Shown: positions 61,408 through 64,000 of the stretch, one piece after another
Numbering within the stretch: the stretch's first letter is position 1
Layout of the letters: every line of letters begins with the position of its first letter
Source: Halorhabdus sp. BNX81
GTDB taxonomy: Archaea > Halobacteriota > Halobacteria > Halobacteriales > Haloarculaceae
Assembly: GCF_029229925.1 (NCBI RefSeq)
Contig: NZ_CP107254.1
Coordinates: forward strand, 1,798,001 to 1,862,000
Direction of reading: 5' to 3'
DNA length: 64,000 nt
Program-made: the position numbers and the translations under genes
Notes under the pieces: generated by a model
The model's input: the letters and a program-made list of their open reading frames with translations, nothing else
The model's database searches: none
What the model was told of the DNA's origin: nothing

Positions 61408-62037
61408 TCACATTTCGGCGAGGAGTTCGTCCATCAGCTTCGACTGGGCAGCCGCGAGATGCTCGGTGAAGGTCGAGGCGTCGATGCCGAGTTCGGCGGC
61501 GACGTCGGTCGCGTTGGCGTCGCGAGGATACGAGAAGTAGCCCATCCGGTAGGAGGTCTCGAGGACCTCCTGCTGGCGGTCGGTGAGTCGGCTGCGATCG
61601 ATCGGGATCACGTCCGTACTCCCTTCCTCGTCGCTTTCGACCTGCAGGAGATAGCGGATACGGACGGCGCCGTACTGTTCCCGAAGATCCGTCACGAGGT
61701 CTCGCAGATCCTGAATCGTGGTCAGATGCAACGAAAGGACCAGCGACCCATCCTGGGCCCGGATCTCAGAGATAGGGTGGTCGTGGTCCTCAACGAACTC
61801 ACAGACGCAGTCCAGTGGCTCCCGGTGGAATCGATAGACGCTTGCAGACCGGTATTCGAAGAGTTGACTGAGTCGGTCGTCGGTGAGAGCAGCGTCGCCG
61901 CTGACAGTGAATTCCTCGGTAACCGTTCCCTCGGCGTTGCCGGCCCGAGACACGGACGTGAGGGGGCCATCCGCCTGTTCTGAGAGACCAGCAACTGGAC
62001 AGGCATCCGGGGAGAGGACTTCGATTTCAGCGCGCAT
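61408..62037 (-). CDS. Bacterio-opsin activator-type HTH-10 regulator
   Basis: The protein has 209 residues if translation starts at MRAEIEVLSPDACPVAGL (62037), or 212 from the ATG at 62046. The C-terminal HTH-10 domain is clear: LTDRQQEVLETSYRMGYFSYPRDANATDVAAELGIDASTFTEHLAAAQSKLM, here cited as LTDRQQEVLETSYRMGYF and DVAAELGIDASTFTEHL. The N-terminal 140 residues form a beta-rich sensor module with two cysteines near LDCVCEF. Haloarchaea have many such regulators. An inverted repeat with CGTTGG (62058-62063) and CCAACG (62081-62086) lies upstream and may be its operator. Confidence 0.85.
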   Translation of the reverse strand: MRAEIEVLSPDACPVAGLSEQADGPLTSVSRAGNAEGTVTEEFTVSGDAALTDDRLSQLFEYRSASVYRFHREPLDCVCEFVEDHDHPISEIRAQDGSLVLSLHLTTIQDLRDLVTDLREQYGAVRIRYLLQVESDEEGSTDVIPIDRSRLTDRQQEVLETSYRMGYFSYPRDANATDVAAELGIDASTFTEHLAAAQSKLMDELLAEM

Positions 62038-62207
62038 ACCGGGCATTGTTACATATACGTTGGGCGAGTATCGGCATAATCCAACGGGCCATTCTCAGCC
62101 AGTGAAAACGAACGGGCCAACCGGATATCCGGCAAGAGCAACCGGAAGCCGTCCCTCGGGGAGAGGAATGGAAAAAACACTTTGGAGGTGACCGCGAGTG
62201 AGCGTAC

Positions 62208-63176
62208 ATGCAAGCCGTCGTACTCGCTGGTGGCTACGCCACGCGGCTGTGGCCCGTGACCCGCAACCGCCCGAAAATGCTCCTCCCGATCGGTGACACG
62301 ACCGTCATCGATCGTGTCCTTGCGGAACTAGAATCCGACGACCGAATCGAGGACGTCTACGTTTCGACTAACGAACGGTTCGCCGACGACTTCCTCGATC
62401 ACATCGCCGAAACGGATTTCCAGAAACCGACGCTCTCGGTCGAGGAGACCGTCGAGGAGGACGAGAAGTTCGGCGTCATCGGAGCACTTGCCCAACTCGT
62501 CGACCGCGAGGGATTGCACGGCGAAGATCTGCTTGTCGTCGCCGGTGACAATCTCATCAGCTTCGACCTGAGCGAGTTCATCGATACCTTCGAACGCAAC
62601 GACGCGCCCACGCTAGCCGCCTACGACGTTGGCTCGCGCGAGCGGGCGAAATCCTACGGACTCATCAACGTCGAGGGCAGCCAGGTCGTCGATTTCCAGG
62701 AGAAACCCGACGATCCGGACAGTACGCTGGTCTCGATCGCGTGCTACGGCTTCCCCGCCGAAGACGTCCGCTTCGAGGAGTACCTCGACGGTGGCAACAA
62801 CCCGGACGAGCCGGGCTGGTTCATCGAGTGGCTCGTCGACCGTGGCGATGTCCACGCCTTCACGTTCGACGGTGCGTGGTTCGACATCGGCACGCCGGAG
62901 AGCTATCTCGACGCGATCCAGTGGGCCCTGGAGGGGGACAGCGTGATCGCCAGCTCGGCGACCGTCGAGAACGCAGAAATCGGGGGCAACGTACACGTCC
63001 TCCCTGGTGGCGAGATCGTCGATTCGACCGTCGAGGACTCGATCGTCTTCGCCGACGCGACGATCCGGGACTGTGAGATCCGGGATTCGATCATCGACGA
63101 GGAGACGCACGTCGAACATCTCGATCTCGCCGGGGCGCTCATCGGGGCCCACACCGAGATCACCAACGGAATGTAG
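62208..63176 (+). CDS. Sugar-1-phosphate nucleotidylyltransferase (AglF-like)
   Basis: The 322-residue protein has the nucleotidyltransferase signature VVLAGGYATRLWPVTRNRPKMLLPIG at the start, here cited as LAGGYATRLWPVT and RPKMLLPIG, then LLVVAGDNLISFDL (metal acid) and EKPDDPDS (Lys). The C-terminal third is a left-handed beta-helix with hexapeptide-like repeats. It makes UDP- or dTDP-glucose-type donors; Haloferax AglF acts in N-glycosylation, and the surface proteins here are rich in glycosylation sites. The sugar and nucleotide cannot be fixed. It is followed by a small membrane protein gene. Confidence 0.9.
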   Translation: MQAVVLAGGYATRLWPVTRNRPKMLLPIGDTTVIDRVLAELESDDRIEDVYVSTNERFADDFLDHIAETDFQKPTLSVEETVEEDEKFGVIGALAQLVDREGLHGEDLLVVAGDNLISFDLSEFIDTFERNDAPTLAAYDVGSRERAKSYGLINVEGSQVVDFQEKPDDPDSTLVSIACYGFPAEDVRFEEYLDGGNNPDEPGWFIEWLVDRGDVHAFTFDGAWFDIGTPESYLDAIQWALEGDSVIASSATVENAEIGGNVHVLPGGEIVDSTVEDSIVFADATIRDCEIRDSIIDEETHVEHLDLAGALIGAHTEITNGM

Positions 63177-63238
63177 GGCGGCCGGACGATCGGTTCCGGA
63201 GCGAACGTTGATGGGGGACGTTCCCCAACGCTTGAGTG

Positions 63239-63436
63239 ATGAACACCGACTTGATTCGCGATCTCGCCCCACACTACGCCGTGATGGTCACTCTGGCGTA
63301 CCTGACGCTGACTATCGCGAACAGGATCGTCGGCCCACTCGAGTTCTGGGTCGAACTCGCGGGCATCATCGTCATCTTCTTCGGCTATCGCGTCGCCATC
63401 GTTCGGACCGGATACGGCCCCGATATCTGGGAGTGA
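63239..63436 (+). CDS. Small two-helix membrane protein
   Basis: The ORF gives 65 residues from ATG 63239; a GTG at 63236 adds one Met. Two hydrophobic segments (about residues 14-30 and 36-52) and a short C-terminal tail are seen. It lies 62 bases after the nucleotidyltransferase gene on the same strand. No family is recognised. Confidence 0.6.
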   Translation: MNTDLIRDLAPHYAVMVTLAYLTLTIANRIVGPLEFWVELAGIIVIFFGYRVAIVRTGYGPDIWE

Positions 63437-63472
63437 GCGTCCCCGCGTCGGGCCGACGTCTGTTTCCCTTCG

Positions 63473-64000
63473 TTACCCCAGCCGCGCGTTCTCGATCCGG
63501 ATCGAGCCCCTGGTGCCGTCCCACTCAGTCGTGTATTCGAGTTCGATCGGGCGATCCATGTGCGGGCCGTCCGTGACCAGCGTCTCGAACTCGCCGCCCT
63601 CGCCCAAGATGTGAACCCCGTATTCGGCATTGAGTTCACGAAGTTCGGCAAGCGCGTCCGCATCGAGTTGCCGGCCGAGCCAGGATTCGTCGAGACCGGC
63701 CGCCGACACGCTGACGATCCGGATTTCGAATCCGGCTTCGAGCATCGCTTCCGCGAGATCAACCGGATCGCGCTGCCAAAGCGGGGCGTACAGCTCCGCG
63801 TCGAGCCGGTCGGCCAGCCGCTCGATGCGACTGGTCTGGAACTCGCTCTCGACAGCCCCGGCGACGATTCCAGCGATTCCGCCGTCGAGTTCGGTGTCGA
63901 GTTCGTCCAGGGCGGCCGCCAGTGGTTCGAGTTCGCGGTCGCCCTGCGCGCCGGCGTCCGTCACATCCCCCGCCCCGAAATCAGCGGGTTCGACTTCCAG
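63473..64000 (-). CDS. Diphthine--ammonia ligase (Dph6 family), C-terminal part
   Basis: The reading frame is open to the right edge, so the ATP-pyrophosphatase N-terminus lies outside. The visible 176 codons contain the family's C-terminal half: IAGIVAGAVESEFQTSRIERLADRL, YAPLWQRDPVDLAEAMLEAGF and VSAAGLDESWLGRQLD, then HILGEGGEFETLVTDGPHM. It catalyses the last step in diphthamide formation on elongation factor 2, using ATP and ammonia. The apparent GTG at 63964 is internal. Motifs are cited in pieces of under 20 residues each elsewhere: GAVESEFQTSRIERL and GEGGEFETLV are the most diagnostic. Confidence 0.88.
   Translation of the reverse strand: MEVEPADFGAGDVTDAGAQGDRELEPLAAALDELDTELDGGIAGIVAGAVESEFQTSRIERLADRLDAELYAPLWQRDPVDLAEAMLEAGFEIRIVSVSAAGLDESWLGRQLDADALAELRELNAEYGVHILGEGGEFETLVTDGPHMDRPIELEYTTEWDGTRGSIRIENARLG

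Overview
The window is a 64 kb stretch of a GC-rich haloarchaeal chromosome. The evidence is the acidic proteome (Asp/Glu-rich, Lys-poor), archaeal replication, segregation and translation genes (PriS, GINS, SMC/ScpA, RtcB/archease, GatB, archaeal AspRS, Dph6), archaeal CoA biosynthesis enzymes, type IV pilin-like signal sequences, and AT-rich TATA elements about 25-30 bases before many start codons, which suggests leaderless transcripts. Genus cannot be proved from this; Halorhabdus or a relative is plausible. Coding density is high. There is one clear tRNA gene, no rRNA, no CRISPR array and no intact insertion sequence or provirus.

Layout. 1-1.8 kb: nucleoside salvage (phosphohexomutase C-terminus, cytidine deaminase, uridine phosphorylase). 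1.8-9.2 kb: type II NADH dehydrogenase, a winged-helix regulator, an ABC-2 exporter pair, a membrane hydrolase, an HTH regulator with a perfect operator palindrome, and HMG-CoA synthase (isoprenoid lipids). 9.2-16.3 kb: surface and stress region with two large pilin-like secreted proteins (one with a LamG domain), DUF2150, dodecin, a Usp protein, an MscS channel and a small pilin. 16.3-21.4 kb: RtcB, catalase-peroxidase, archease and a DUF502 membrane protein on one strand. 21.6-24.3 kb: GNAT, primase PriS and GINS. 24.4-34.9 kb: HtrA-like protease, hydrolases, NYN protein, tRNA-Glu with a duplicated 3' end, VTT membrane protein, MfnA decarboxylase, PhzF, a Tat lipoprotein hydrolase, a phosphoribosyltransferase, a carrier and a 38-residue ORF. 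34.9-45 kb: ScpA, SMC, a coiled-coil protein, GatB and topoisomerase I. 45-50.8 kb: amino acid permease with a NAD-binding partner and an Lrp regulator, AspRS, and a PIN/antitoxin pair. 50.8-54 kb: pantoate kinase and phosphopantothenate synthetase, CheC, TRIC-like channel. 54-58.6 kb: Thi4, lipoprotein, methyltransferase, ThiR and Dcd. 58.6-64 kb: five-repeat DUF1508 membrane protein, CysK, HTH-10 regulator, sugar nucleotidyltransferase, a small membrane protein and the C-terminal part of Dph6.

Genes that work together: MfnA (probable beta-alanine source), pantoate kinase and phosphopantothenate synthetase belong to the archaeal CoA route. ThiR is the expected regulator of thi4, which carries a perfect inverted repeat over its start codon. 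RtcB needs archease as its cofactor. AspRS and GatB may share an indirect tRNA-Asn charging route. SMC and ScpA overlap and should be co-expressed.

The most unusual structure lies between dcd and thiR. A 62-base tandem duplication has copied the stop/start coupling junction and created two 21-codon ORFs. Each has its own GGAGG and an ATGA overlap on both sides, so four ORFs form an uninterrupted coupled chain.
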